Assembly (NCBI RefSeq): GCF_020379485.1
Contig: NW_026016666.1
Coordinates: forward strand, 1-64,000
DNA length: 64,000 nt
DNA from: Brassica napus
Taxonomy: Eukaryota; Streptophyta; Magnoliopsida; Brassicales; Brassicaceae
Direction: 5' to 3'
Every line of letters starts with the position of its first letter. The first letter of the stretch is position 1. The position numbers and the translations under genes are program-made. This document shows positions 24,577-35,889 of this stretch, one piece after another. Under the pieces are notes generated by a model. The model searched no databases. It was not told the DNA's origin and worked only from the letters and a program-made list of their open reading frames with translations.

Positions 24577-24818
24577 CTACGTGACTGGTTTGAGTAGAAG
24601 TCTAAAGTATTCAGCCTGAAACACACACAATCATAAGTGTTAGAAGACTAAACCTATTGTGTGGTAAATGAGAAAGTACTATGTGTGCTATGTACCTGGC
24701 AATTATCCATGGGTTGAAAGCATGCAATAATTCTAACTACAATGGTTGGTCTGTTAGCGTCTCCTGTCTCGTGTTTCAATGCTCTAAATCTTGTCTTGCC
24801 AGGTGACTGACACACCAT
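24577..24818 (-). CDS. Conserved peptide uORF of SAC51, spliced, 53 aa
   Basis: Upstream ORF in the SAC51 leader in two exons: 24818-24696 (41 codons, MVCQSPGKTRFRALKHE...) and 24615-24577 (12 codons plus stop, AEYFRLLLKPVT). Donor gccag|gtacat and acceptor tttcag|gctgaa join exactly in frame. The 53-residue length and C-terminus agree with the conserved uORF described for SAC51-family genes, whose product stalls or represses main-ORF translation until thermospermine relieves it. The intron inside the uORF means splicing decides whether the inhibitory peptide exists, since intron retention changes the C-terminus. Too short for usual gene finders. Confidence 0.92.
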
Positions 24819-25160
24819 TACTTTGAAAGAAATAAACTTTTTTTTTTGTGTGTGGAAGGAAACAAGGAGCTTGTTGTCTAGCTGATTCTTTGTTCACAAT
24901 GGTACACATAGATATGTTGGGAACCCATTTTTTTTTTAAAAAAAGAGAGAAGGTGAATAAGAAAGGAGAGGACTTAAGAAGGATTGGTTAAAGAAGAGGC
25001 TTTTCCAGAATGACACGGCAATAGAGATTCAAGAGCACAACTTTGCGGTATATAGTGAACCAACAACAACACATACTGTTTCTCTTTCTCCTCTTATTAC
25101 ACTAAAACTTGTTCCTTATCATCATCCACTGCTTTGTATTCTCAATCTACTTTTCGAAAT

Positions 25161-25355
25161 CTGTAAGGAAACATATGATCAAACACTACAAAATGAGCTA
25201 AACACACAAGAACTGTAGAAGCAACAGAGAATCAATCATAATACAATTGTACTTGTCAGGTTCACAGCTACACAAACCACATTGTTCTAAGCATGAAGGA
25301 TTTAAACCGGTTTTAACCAATTACGAACAGAGGAAGAAAGATTGAATTTTGATAC
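25161..25355 (-). other. Probable first leader intron of SAC51
   Basis: Minus-strand donor 'ccaag|gtatca' at 25355 and acceptor 'ccttacag|atttcg' at 25161 bound a segment upstream of the conserved uORF. A TATA-like 'tttataaag' on the minus strand near 25540 would place transcription start just before it. Inferred from splice-site pattern only. Confidence 0.4.
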
Positions 25356-25559
25356 CTTGGAGAGATGAAAGAGAGGAACTTTGATGTTGGGTCAGATCCA
25401 GAGAGAAGGATGAGAGTTTCTTTAGCTGAATGAATCAATGGAAAAGCGAAGAGGAGATAATAAGAGAGAAGATGAAAGTGACCAACGAGCAGAACAATAA
25501 TGTTAGAAGCCACACGCAAGTGTTAAGTGGTAATAACAAGGCTTTATAAACATGTTTAT

Positions 25560-26790
25560 TGACGCTTTTGTGCTTTTACCAAAACACCCTCACTTATGTG
25601 TACTAGTACGTAAGTGGCAACAATGGTAATATGATCAAAATCTCTAATCTGTAGTTTATTTCATTTCGGTTTGGTTTGATTTGTTCCGGTTTGAATTATG
25701 ATTGGTTTAAGATAAAACAAATTAGCAAGCAAATTAATACTTGTTTTTATGTTTCTGATCTTCTCATGGAAACTTGTATTAACGCACATGTTACATATTT
25801 TGAAATGTAATAATACAATTCGGATTATACAAATAAAAAGAAATGTTACTTGGAAACTAATCTTGTAGTAATTAAAAGAATTGGTATTGGTGCTTCGCTT
25901 GGAAGAAATGGAGGCAAGGGGGACGAACGTGTATATACGTGATTATGGTATATATGATGACAAACTCTCACGGTCCATAATTTCAGGTTTATCATCCTTT
26001 TATCATTAATTAATAATACTATTTTCTCTTAATAAAATACTTTGTTGATTGTTTGTTAAAGTAAAAGGTCCATACGTTTTCTCTTTTAATTTTTAGTGAA
26101 AGCTAAGTTGGTGAAAGTATGCTCCAGCTTTTATATCCTGCTTTAATCAACTCTATATTCTAATACATTTGTTCAGGTGCGTGTTTGTGTGTTTCAAACA
26201 CCCATTGTGATGGAAAACAGAATAAAAGAGAACCACTTTTTTGGTTGTTTAATTTTGATTAACAAGTTAGCATCTAGCTTGATTATGCAACGCCAAAATT
26301 AGCTCAATACTTTTGTTTTATTTTTGTTAATATCATGTAGACTTTATTATTTTATATAAATATTGACATAAAAGTCTAGTAGTGGGTGAAAAGAAAAAGA
26401 AAATGAAAGAAAGAAAATGAATATGAAAAGGAAAAAAAGGAAAAGAAAAAGAAAAGGAGTCATAAGTTATGATTAAAGAAATGCACGGGAATGTTAAGTG
26501 CTTAATTACCCGCACGACTTCTCTCGTATTTTCTCCTTTTCTTCCTTTCTTGTTGTTAACTTTGTTCTCATTTGATTTGATATTGAGAATAGTAATTACT
26601 GTTTAGCAAGGGTTGAATTCAAAGTTTCATCATGGTTTCACATTATTATACCCAACTCAAAATCAAATTTTTGTTTGAGATAATTTCTTTCTTTTGATTA
26701 TTATTATGGTATTTTTAGTGAACACATGGACTTCAACCAACTTGAAATTAAAATGTGTTATTACATATTGAACACTTGAACATTCATATG
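25560..26790. other. AT-rich intergenic region
   Basis: Upstream flank of SAC51. It contains a purine-rich run (26390-26460, gaaaaagaaaatgaaag type) and many A/T tracts. No gene, RNA or element with defined ends was seen. Confidence 0.45.
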
Positions 26791-26796
26791 AACTGG

Positions 26797-26840
26797 GGTA
26801 ACATTCTTAGCTCAGTGGTAGAGTGGCGTTATAGTACTTT
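26797..26840 (+). other. tRNA-like fragment with box A
   Basis: 'ttagctcagtggtagagtgg' carries a perfect tRNA box A / D-arm (TAGCTCAGTGG). No box B or acceptor partner follows, so this is not a tRNA gene. It is probably the 5' head of a tRNA-derived SINE or a decayed tRNA. Confidence 0.5.
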
Positions 26841-27053
26841 TATTTTGTAAAAATAAGTTTGTTTTCAGCAAAAATAAAGAGATCTTTTATTTAAGATAAA
26901 ACGTTTGTCCAAAGAGTTTACAAGAACACTGGCAAGTGACGTCACAAAGTTTTGTTTCAACAAGATCTCAGAAGCAACAAAGATAAAGGATTGCTACTTA
27001 CTACCACTTACTAATTTAACATTTAAGTTTTTTTTCTGAGCTGGAAAGCATCA

Positions 27054-27158
27054 TCACTGCACGCTGAGTACTTCAATTTCAAAGTCGAGAACCGAGTTAG
27101 GCTGGATTCCCCACGCTGGAAACCCACCAGCACCATATGCATAGTCCGGTGAGCACCG
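27054..27158 (-). pseudogene. Orphan terminal exon of FKBP12
   Basis: Minus-strand reading gives [18 protein letters not shown] then [16 protein letters not shown] and a stop. This is the conserved C-terminal third of the FKBP12 peptidyl-prolyl isomerase. It lies between SAC51 and the J protein, where Arabidopsis has At5g64350. No AG acceptor precedes it ('tttatgcggtgc'), and none of the other FKBP exons (the GWDEG or FWSTKDEG regions) could be found up to 28150. The frame of what remains is intact, so the loss may be a recent deletion. It cannot encode a whole isomerase. Confidence 0.8.
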
Positions 27159-27864
27159 CATAAACAGAAGATGTTAAATAACACCATAAGATATTCCACA
27201 CACACGAATGGCTTATACAGTTCTACTACAACAAGCTCAAAATGACTATCCTTAGAGACAATAACATGCTTTTAAGACAGACGCAAAGCTTTAGAATTCA
27301 TGAAGCAAGCAAATATGTTTTTCATGACGACATCACAATAGTTAACAAGAAAAGACAAACACACATATCCATTTTATTAGCAACATTGTGTGTGAGATGA
27401 TCTTTTTACCATTTCTCTATCAATTTCCTTGCAAAGCAGGCTTCCTCGCCTGAAACGTATACATCTTTTCCCAAGCGTTACCAAATATTGAAATATAGTT
27501 ATAAAAACATTCAAACAGCCTTGAAAGCTAACTTCACAGATCGTAAGTACGCACCAAAACATTAGAATTGCACTATTGCATAGCTGATTTTGAATTTGCA
27601 AGCCAGACCTGTAGCTATGTTCAAGAAGAACATTGTGTCAATAAGTAGGACACTGTCAAAATTTCAGGAACGTTTAGAGCCTAAATATTCTACTATCATA
27701 TGAACAAATTTATGAATTAACAATGAAACAACCTTAACCCTTTAGAATAGTAACAGTTGAGCTAATATAATCTAAATAACGTGCACATAAGCATTGGTTG
27801 AATAGCTTCCCCATCTTCTTGATTTTGTAGACTCTCTTAACATTTGTAAGTATACCTACAGCAA

Positions 27865-27963
27865 CTACAAAAAAAATGAGTTCCTTATCGATCCAAGGGC
27901 TACAAGAACTTCGAATATAGCAATGTGTGCTGCCACATTACTTCCTCCTTTGCCAAATAGCAT
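27865..27963 (-). CDS. Small ORF, 32 aa, unrecognised
   Basis: ATG to TAG on the minus strand, MLFGKGGSNVAAHIAIFEVL followed by VALGSIRNSFFL. The composition looks protein-like (Gly-rich turn followed by a hydrophobic helix). It lies in the region from which the upstream FKBP12 exons have been lost. No family is recognised and no promoter seen. It could be an exon fragment or chance. Confidence 0.2.
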   Translation of the reverse strand: MLFGKGGSNVAAHIAIFEVLVALGSIRNSFFL

Positions 27964-28100
27964 AAAGTTTGATATATAACAAAAGCATGTTGGTGGTTAA
28001 GATGCAAAAGATTATGTACCATGATGCAAAAAGAGTGAAAGTTTTGGCATATACATCAACAGATTCGATTCCAACAACATGAAGACTAAAGCCTACAACG

Positions 28101-28129
28101 AACAGAACAGAACAGAACAGAACAGAACA
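28101..28129. repeat. (AACAG)n microsatellite
   Basis: Pentanucleotide AACAG repeated about six times just downstream of the J-protein stop, probably in its 3' UTR. Confidence 0.85.
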
Positions 28130-28164
28130 CAGTCAATCTAAAGCAAAAGAAGAAACACTTTTCA

Positions 28165-29277
28165 CTAAGTAGCCTTGATCTTATCATCACCAACAACAGA
28201 AAGAATGGGCAAGCTACTCAAAAACTCATCAAGCCCCTCAAAGAAGCCAATCCCTTCGATAATATTATCCACCTCCCTGTTGCTCTCCCTTCTCCCACTA
28301 ACCCCACCACCCTCCTCCACGTCATTACTCAGCTCCACATTCAAATCCAACCTCCCCACGCTCTTACCTCCTCCAGCTCCACTTCTTTTCCTACTACCAT
28401 TATGATGATGACTCACCGGTCTAGACACAACAACCGGTTCTTTCCCTTTCCCTTTACCAGTATCCACTGCCACCTCATCATCATCATCAGAGATTGCAAC
28501 GTACACGTCATCATCATCATCCTCATCATCGTAAAAGACTCTCGGAGAAGCAGGTTCTTTCCTCTTCTTGGGGCACGCGATGAGAGGCGAGATAGGCGAC
28601 CACCTGGTCCTCGTTGCTGGAGCTTGATTAAACTCACCGGAGAATCCTAACGGAAACACACTCCACGAGCAGAAGTAAACATCTTCTTCTCCTTCAACGA
28701 CGACGGGAGGCTTCTGAATCCTCACGGCTTGAAACGCTCTTTTACAATCTCGACACTTCATCACGCACTCCTCGTAGTCCCTCGGGTACTCGAAGAGCAC
28801 GAAGCAGTACGGACACGCCGTCCAGAAACTCCCTCCGAGTTGACTCGCTCCACCGAGTTGACTCGGCTGAAGCGCGCGGTCGTAGGACGATTTTCGAATC
28901 GGATCGGAGAGGACGCGCCAGGCGTCGGAGACGAGTTCGAAGGCCTTGTCGGCGAAGGGGAGGCGGTTGACGGAGGGGTTGAGGAGGAGAGCGAGCCTGC
29001 GGTACTGAGTCGCGACGTGCTCGGGGCTCTGAGTCAGGCGCCCGAGACGGAGGACGGAGTACCAGTCGGGGAGGTTGGAGACGGTTACGCGGATCTCTCC
29101 GGCGATGAGGATGTCGCAGATCGCGAGGATGTAGTCGGCGGCTTGGGCTCGGGTCGGGTCGGATTCGCAGGCGCGGATCGCGAAGGATTTGGCTCCGTGG
29201 AGGTCGGAGGACGCGAGTAGCTTCTCTGAGGTTACGAGCCACCGATCCGCCTCCGCTCTGTTACCGCCGCCTGCCAT
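28165..29277 (-). CDS. J-domain-like protein lacking HPD, nuclear type
   Basis: Intronless, 370 aa, starting MAGGGNRAEADRWL. Order: an N-terminal helical region (7-60) shared with plant J proteins of the ERAD/AP-like group (ADRWLVTSEKLLASSDLHGA), a J-like domain (about 70-135: DWYSVLRLGRL...YRRLALLLNPSVN...AFELVSDAWRVLSDP), and a Cys cluster (C155-x2-C158, C171, C175-x2-C178) resembling a zinc ribbon. Next come an acidic tract of Asp/Glu (about 250-275) and a C-terminal LDLNVEL, similar to an EAR-type repression motif. The J-domain HPD is replaced by NPS (100-102), so stimulation of Hsp70 is unlikely. By position it matches At5g64360, recalled as an EMF1-interacting protein, which suggests a Polycomb-linked nuclear role. 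Confidence 0.88.
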   Translation of the reverse strand: MAGGGNRAEADRWLVTSEKLLASSDLHGAKSFAIRACESDPTRAQAADYILAICDILIAGEIRVTVSNLPDWYSVLRLGRLTQSPEHVATQYRRLALLLNPSVNRLPFADKAFELVSDAWRVLSDPIRKSSYDRALQPSQLGGASQLGGSFWTACPYCFVLFEYPRDYEECVMKCRDCKRAFQAVRIQKPPVVVEGEEDVYFCSWSVFPLGFSGEFNQAPATRTRWSPISPLIACPKKRKEPASPRVFYDDEDDDDDVYVAISDDDDEVAVDTGKGKGKEPVVVSRPVSHHHNGSRKRSGAGGGKSVGRLDLNVELSNDVEEGGGVSGRRESNREVDNIIEGIGFFEGLDEFLSSLPILSVVGDDKIKAT

Positions 29278-29299
29278 TATCTTCTCTCTGAGATTCGGA

Positions 29300-30050
29300 G
29301 ATTTGAGATTTGGGTCGTCGATCTGAAATGTGTTGCAACGTTAAACCGTGATTAATCCGGTTTAGTTGGGTATTCTATGGGATACGGTTCAAACCGGGAG
29401 ATTTTCTTTTTTTCGTAGAAGACCGGATTGGTTATTCTAACGTATCCCATCACTAATTCAACTAATTAATTCATGAAAATTCAGTTACTGCAATTAAATA
29501 ATTTTAAAATAACCTTACTTTTTTAAATTCAGTGATATTGGAATTTTTTTTGATAAATTATTTGAAATTTATTGTTATTTTAAATTGTGAATCTTTGGAA
29601 TTTTCTATTCATTCAGAGTGTTTTGGTGAAAAAAAATTATTTGAAAGTAAAAATATAAATCCAATAGTTTTAGATGAGTTTCTAAAATTGGTTAACCAGA
29701 ATCATAGTAAATTCTCAATTTACCTCAGACATTTAAAATTTATTAAAAATCAAATGGTTTCAAAATTTAAATTGATACATCATCTTTAGTGTTATCAATA
29801 ACAAATATATTACATAGTGAAATATTCATGTAAGCTTTTGATGATGGTACATACGACTATCCTTACCATGCCATAAGAAAATAAGTTTTATCAACTATAA
29901 AATTTGAGTTGTATAGTTGATGGTCTAAGAAAACAAATTATACCATTTTCTCGGTTCACTGTGCTTTTATAATTGCGTGTTTTAGTTAATTTATGAGTAT
30001 GGTTTATAAATATCAATATAATACATTTTCGTAACACAGCAATGAAACAT
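29300..30050. other. AT-rich intergenic DNA
   Basis: Upstream flank of the J-protein gene and 3' side of OPT4. No coding or RNA feature was supported. An 85-codon ORF here has low-complexity AT-driven composition. Confidence 0.45.
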
Positions 30051-30051
30051 A

Positions 30052-30327
30052 GGGTCTGATTGGTAATGGCTGTAGCTTTAAAATTTTTGCTGTAGAAAAA
30101 AATCTGTAGACTTTTTGCTTTGGCTTTAGATTTTATTGCTGTAGAATTTGTGGAAAGCAGTAAAAAATTGCTTTGGATATTTGGCTCTGTAGAGCACTTG
30201 TACAGCTGTAGATTATTTTAAAAGCTGTGGTTTCAAAAAAAAAATTAAAGCTTGATTGCTCTGAATTTAGTGCTGTAGAAATAAATAGGGCTGTGGACAG
30301 CACCTACATCAACTACCAATCACCCCC
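30052..30327. mobile_element. Tourist/PIF-Harbinger-like MITE in the OPT4 3' region
   Basis: A 276-bp element with terminal inverted repeats of about 24 bp: left gggtctgattggtaatgg, right complement gggggtgattggtagttg, both continuing TGTAG. The 3-bp 'ata' on each side fits a PIF/Harbinger-type target duplication. The inside is filled with repeats of 'ctgtag' in both orientations. No transposase. The right end lies 11 bp beyond the OPT4 stop codon, so it probably forms the OPT4 3' UTR. Confidence 0.75.
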
Positions 30328-30338
30328 ATAAGTATCGA

Positions 30339-33300
30339 TCATATAACCGGACAACCTTTAACAATCACTCCTCTAGCGGTTGGACATCTAGCTAGATCAC
30401 AATGTTCACCTTGTGTACCCCACCAATCCAAACTCTTATCCTCCATCCCTACCGAGAAGTACAACAAAACCGCCATGAACGCTACACCAGCGTCCATCGC
30501 AGCTGACAGCACGTAGTTATACCTTTGCCACCAGCTTTTCCTGTACCGGAACACAAACAAGTTGAATATCGTCCCGACCAAGATCCATGAGTTGTAGTTC
30601 ACCGCTGTCGCTGGTGGCATCATCGCGGTTGCTCCTAGAAGAACCGGGAGGTTCACTAGCGGAATCCAAGAACGTTTCGGAAACGCTTTGTGGCATAACC
30701 ACACTATCACCGGCCCTATTGCACCACCGAGGAAGAACCAGTTCATGGCTGCGTAGTTTCCTTGAGAGCCAAAGATCCGTTTTGGTCCAACCAGTCCCCA
30801 AATGACCGATGCATCGAAGAAAACACGGTCGCCCGGACATGTCCATGGACTGTTGGGTGGTAGAAGTTCTTCTTGACATATGTTGGTAATAGTGTTTAGT
30901 TGCCACCATGCAACCGTTATGTTGATTGTTCCAGCAAGAATTGTACCGATAAATTGGACTAAGAACATGGATCTTGGTGGGATCTTCATGTAGTGACCAA
31001 GTTTGAAGTCGTTTAAGAAAGAGACAGCTTGTGCCATACTCATGTATCCATAGACTTTGAAGCATACGTTTGCAATAGGTCTTCCCGGGTAGATGATTCC
31101 CATTGCATACTCCGTTATTATATTCAACCCCGGTGTCTGCAAATTAAAACATGGTAAATTAACTTTTTTGAAAAGAGTAGATCTTTACTACTAGGAGGTC
31201 CATTAATTTTATCCACTACATCTACTATTTGTTAGTAAAATGAACATGTATCAATTGGTCAATATTGCTTACTTGGTTAGTTGTTGCGGTAATGATGCTG
31301 ATGGGAAGTGTGAAGACGAAAGCCATGGCACTAGCGAACACAAGTCCCCACCAAGGCATTTGAACCTGATCGTTCAAGAAAATACATAACGCAAGAGAGA
31401 TCAGAAGTGTTGCTGCCAGCATTGAGTAGAACCACCATGAAGGTATGTCTTTATATCTCTTCATTAACCTAGTATGTACATCCTCTTTGCCTTTGTACGA
31501 AACTCGAAACCTCTCGGTAATTTCCCTGGTTAATTGCATTTATTATTTAGTATAAATCAAATATTATTTTGTTAAGATGCTTATATATATACTTATACCT
31601 GCCGTAGAAGAGAGCTACATGAGTGAGTGTAGAAGCAATGGTAGCGAAACCAAGCCCATATGTCATAGCAAAGAACGTGCTCAAGTTAATCCTTCCTTGT
31701 TGCTCATACTTAGCTAAATCGAGCTCAAACTTATCATTCACGATCGCAGGGATATCGTACGTCTGACCAACCGATGTGAACAAGTGCGATGAGAATATAG
31801 GGAACCTCGTAGCGTTGTAAGCATCAAATCCCCAATAAGATAAAGGCAACACGATGTAGATCAAAAGAACATAGCCGATGAAAACATTAGCGATGGCGAA
31901 GAAGGGGCTAATGAGTGGACTGAACAAGAAGGAAGCAACCGCGGTCCAGTCTAGTGTAAAGGCTCCAAGACCGAGACCTCTCATTCCTGAACCAATCTGT
32001 TGAGCAGTGACTGATCGTGGAAATGCCCAACATATCCATGATATGCTTGTGAGTGTCGTGAAGAGATAGCCAGGGACTATGTACCATCCGAAACTGCAGA
32101 CTAATGCTATTACAAAGAATTTTGCTCTCGTCATCTTTTGCTCATCCTTCTCATGCAGTGCCCTACATGCAAGTTTTGTTTTCATTTAAAATTCGGTCTT
32201 TATTTATGCCTACTAGTCAATGTGGACTCTCAACAAAGCAACTACATACTTTGCAATTTGCTGCAATATACGTGAACTGTATATATTATATATATATATA
32301 TATAATATTTCTATCTATGACATCACTATATCATCAGCAAAACAATGATTAATTGAGTATCATTGAAACGATTACAAGAAACAAAAAATAAAAATAATCG
32401 TGTTTAACGTACGAACTAGATTTTGACCCGAGTTTGGAAAGCGCGGAGTTGTTGGATTATATTATAATACAAAGTTTTATTATATCGAAAAACATAATTT
32501 TTAACAGCTATATAATCTACAAATTAGTTTATTTAAGATTTTATATGTACACTTTTACGTAAGTTTCTTTTCGACATGAGAATTATATCCGGATCAAAAA
32601 AACAAACCGAACCGACCCAAAATTATAGGTTTAGTTCAGGTCTAGAGAAGATAACCTATTGGGTTTTTTTGACCCGCAGGTTTTTGTTTGAGTTCGGGTC
32701 CTACCCTAGACCCGATCATAAATATGTGTTTATTAGGTATATTTGGATATTCCGAATATGTTTCCGGTATTCTGGATATTATTTTTAAGTTTTTAGTTTA
32801 CGATTAGAGTTTTGATTTCAGGTAAATTTTTCAAATTAAAAAAAAAATTGGGTATTTGGATAAAATTTTGGGTATTTTTCAGTTCATCGTGTCAGAATTT
32901 GAATAAGATTTTAAATTTTTAGGTATTTGAATTTTTTTGGAATTTGCTTGAAGTTTCAGATACTTTTCGTGTTTCGGATATTTTTCAAATTTTTCATATA
33001 TTTCAAATTCTTTTAGGATCTTAAATACCCGAACAGATGTGGACCCATTATGTCCATATCAGGTCCAACAACTTTTTGATATAGATTTTTAACGTTATTG
33101 TACAAAAACATGGTTGATGAAATATTTTTCTGAGTAAAGGTATCATAAGAAATAATATTAAGATCTGTTAAAAATATTTAAAATATTGTATGTTTAGAAT
33201 GATTAATGTATTATCAGAAAAATAATAAATAGTTATACATAACTCCAACAACTTTTTTATATTAGATTTTTTAAAACTCTTTCTTTTTTAATAGTATTGA

Positions 33301-35889
33301 TTCGTTTTAAGTGAAAAGTATATAAAAGTATAATATCTAAATAAATAATTTTCAAAATCTTGAATAATCAATACTGATATCGTGAAGTCAGGTTAGCTTA
33401 TATATATATGATAACCAATGAATTTTTTCATTTTTGTGAAGGTAACATGAATATTCAGAAATATCATTTTTAAATATGAAAATATTATCAAACTATAGAC
33501 GGTTGAAAGTTTAGTATATGATATGAGATTTTAGTGGAAAAGTTTATATATGAGATGATTACTTTATTATAAACGAAAGAGGAAGTTAGAATGTACACAT
33601 ATATGTCTTGTAATTTGTCTTGCTTTAAATCATATATTATATGATAAAAGTGATAAAATAAAACATTAGTTTCAATGCTTTTACGATTAAAAATCAAAAT
33701 GATAAATATAGTAATAGTAATGATTAGGATTTAGGAGTGAAATTTAAATAAATAAAAGAATTGACTAAATTACTGTTAGAGAAATATATGGTAACATATT
33801 GTTAGTATAAATTTAAGGTAAGACCAAAAAAATAATGAGTTAAATGAAAAGGTCCAAACCACTTTTATAGGTAGATTTTTTTAGACTCCTTCCCTTTTAA
33901 TAGTATTGATACCAAGATTTTTTGATATCTTACTCGGATATTTACTTCGAATAATAAAATCTTGGTTTATGACAAATTATTATCTTGCTATCTATTAATT
34001 ATAGGATTTGTAGATATATTAGATTGTTTCCTACTTGTAGGCAGATATCCAGTTAATGATATTTTTTATTCAATTCATATATAGTTGGGGTGGTGAATTA
34101 TACACCATTCATTTTTAATAAATGATGTTTTTAATTTCTAATATAAATTTATTAATTTTTATGTTATGATCATATATATTGCACATTCTATTTTGTTGTT
34201 GGTTGATTTGTAATTTGCTGAATAATTTATGATATTTGTGTTTAGAAAATATAAAAAACTATTCTTTTTGAAGGAGTGCTTATTTTAGTAAATTTACGTC
34301 GAAACTAGTCTTCTAAATGTCTAATTAGGTTATACTAATTTTCACATTTAATGGATTTGACTCTTTGCAGCAAAACCATTCTGCGACTTAAAAGACCCAA
34401 ACGTGTATTTAAGCTGTCTACATTTTAAGATGACATGTAATAACTTTGTAATCTCCCATTAACTATATGTTGAATATTAAAAATGCATAGACCTACCATG
34501 TGCAACCTCCACCACAGCCATAGATTGGACTATTAACCCATTTATTGTTATTTTAATACATTCAAAAGCTCAATTAAGACGATAACGTGTGTATGCTTTT
34601 CTACATAAGATCGAGAAATAAATGACTTATTTTCAAAATAGTAAAATATGTTATCATTATATATCAAACATGATCATCAAATGTGAAACTCAACTTGTGG
34701 ACCACCAAGTGAATAGGTAAGTAAGGTCATACTTTACGTATACGTTAAAAGACCGCCATGTCTATCCGCTTTGACTCACGTGTATTCATACTTATTCACT
34801 GTATTTTGTTCTGCTTGCAAGTTGCAACCAACAAGCGTGGACCCATAAGTTTAGCTAGTGTACAACTAAAATTTTCCTATAAGATTAATATTTGGGTATT
34901 TATAATAAATTATTTTATATGAGATGCTGTTTTTGGGGAAAAGAGTTGTAGATAAGCTTGTATTTCGATACACACATTATTACAAAGAATAAATCGTGTG
35001 TTTACTTTGTCTTTAAGATTTTGAAAAGTAATCGTAAAGTTGCTTTTCTCCCCCAGATTGATGCTAATCTTAGTATCTTACCATATTATTATGTAGCTTT
35101 GTTACAAAAGGAGAAACAATTAGTTGTTAATTCAAGAATAGAATACTCACCGAAACAGGGACACTTGAACCAAAGTGCTAGGCCACCACATGTGAGCCGG
35201 TTCGACCACGTATTTCCTTAGTAAACCGGCCCACCCATATCCCAATACCTATCATTTTGTAACAAATATGAACATGAAGACGTAACTTTCTTCAACTTTA
35301 CGTGATTTTTTTCAACTTGTTACTTATTTACTTACGTTTTTACTGAAGTCTTATTTGTTATAAAGATATATAACAACTTGAGAAGAAATGATTATGGTTA
35401 GGAATATAATACCTGTGTAGTGATGATGAGGAGCCAGCCAGCAATGAAAGAGATGTTTTTGCGATAGAAAGCTTTAATAATTGTGACGATACCAACCGCA
35501 TAAGCCGACCCGGATCCGAACGCACTACCCGCATTAGCGAAAATCGATATCAACACATGCTCCTTCATGTTAAATGGACCGGGGTTCAACGAGAACCGGG
35601 TCGATCCAAATCCTGGTATCCCAAACTGAGTTTTGGGAAGCACCTTGGCCAAGAAATGACCTATGGGGAGTGTAGCGACTTGAACCGTGATTTGAGTGAT
35701 GACAAGCGGTTCTGTCCGGTACGAGAAGAATTGGTTAAGGAAAGAGAGGAGTGCACATGAGATTAGACCCAAGAACCACATCCTAAATGTCCAAACCGGT
35801 AGTGTATGGTCGTCGGTGTTTGTCACCGTTAAACGGACTTCTTCAATCGGTGAGACGTCGTCGTCGTAAGATTCGTCGGTGGTGGCCAT
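30339..35889 (-). CDS. OPT4: Oligopeptide transporter OPT4, five exons, 729 aa
   Basis: Proton-coupled plasma-membrane importer of tetra- and pentapeptides and related compounds. Exons on the minus strand: 35889-35413, 35248-35151, 32162-31599, 31525-31273, 31136-30339. All junctions are GT-AG and the phases join to exactly 729 codons, the usual OPT length. The family signature motifs are intact: NPG at residues 102-104 (SLNPGPFN) and KIPPR at 515-519. There are about 14-16 hydrophobic segments; the N-terminus is cytosolic and acidic. A minus-strand TATA lies near 36015. Intron 2 is about 3 kb and AT-rich, with repeat debris. A MITE sits immediately after the stop. By recalled order this is At5g64410. 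Confidence 0.95.
32163..35150 (-). other. 3-kb intron 2 of OPT4 with repeat debris
   Basis: Unusually long for this compact region. It holds a (TA)n run near 32282-32304, a cgggtt-type degenerate repeat (32590-33060), and related segments at about 33040-33080, 33240-33310 and 33850-33920. Each of these carries 'aactttt' followed by 'tagattttt', and two of them share 'ttttaatagtattgat'. The structure suggests accumulation of old transposon pieces. No coding potential was supported. Confidence 0.6.

Noticed and set aside
28101..28129. Regular repeats as a CRISPR array
   Set aside because: A five-base microsatellite without spacers in a plant genome.
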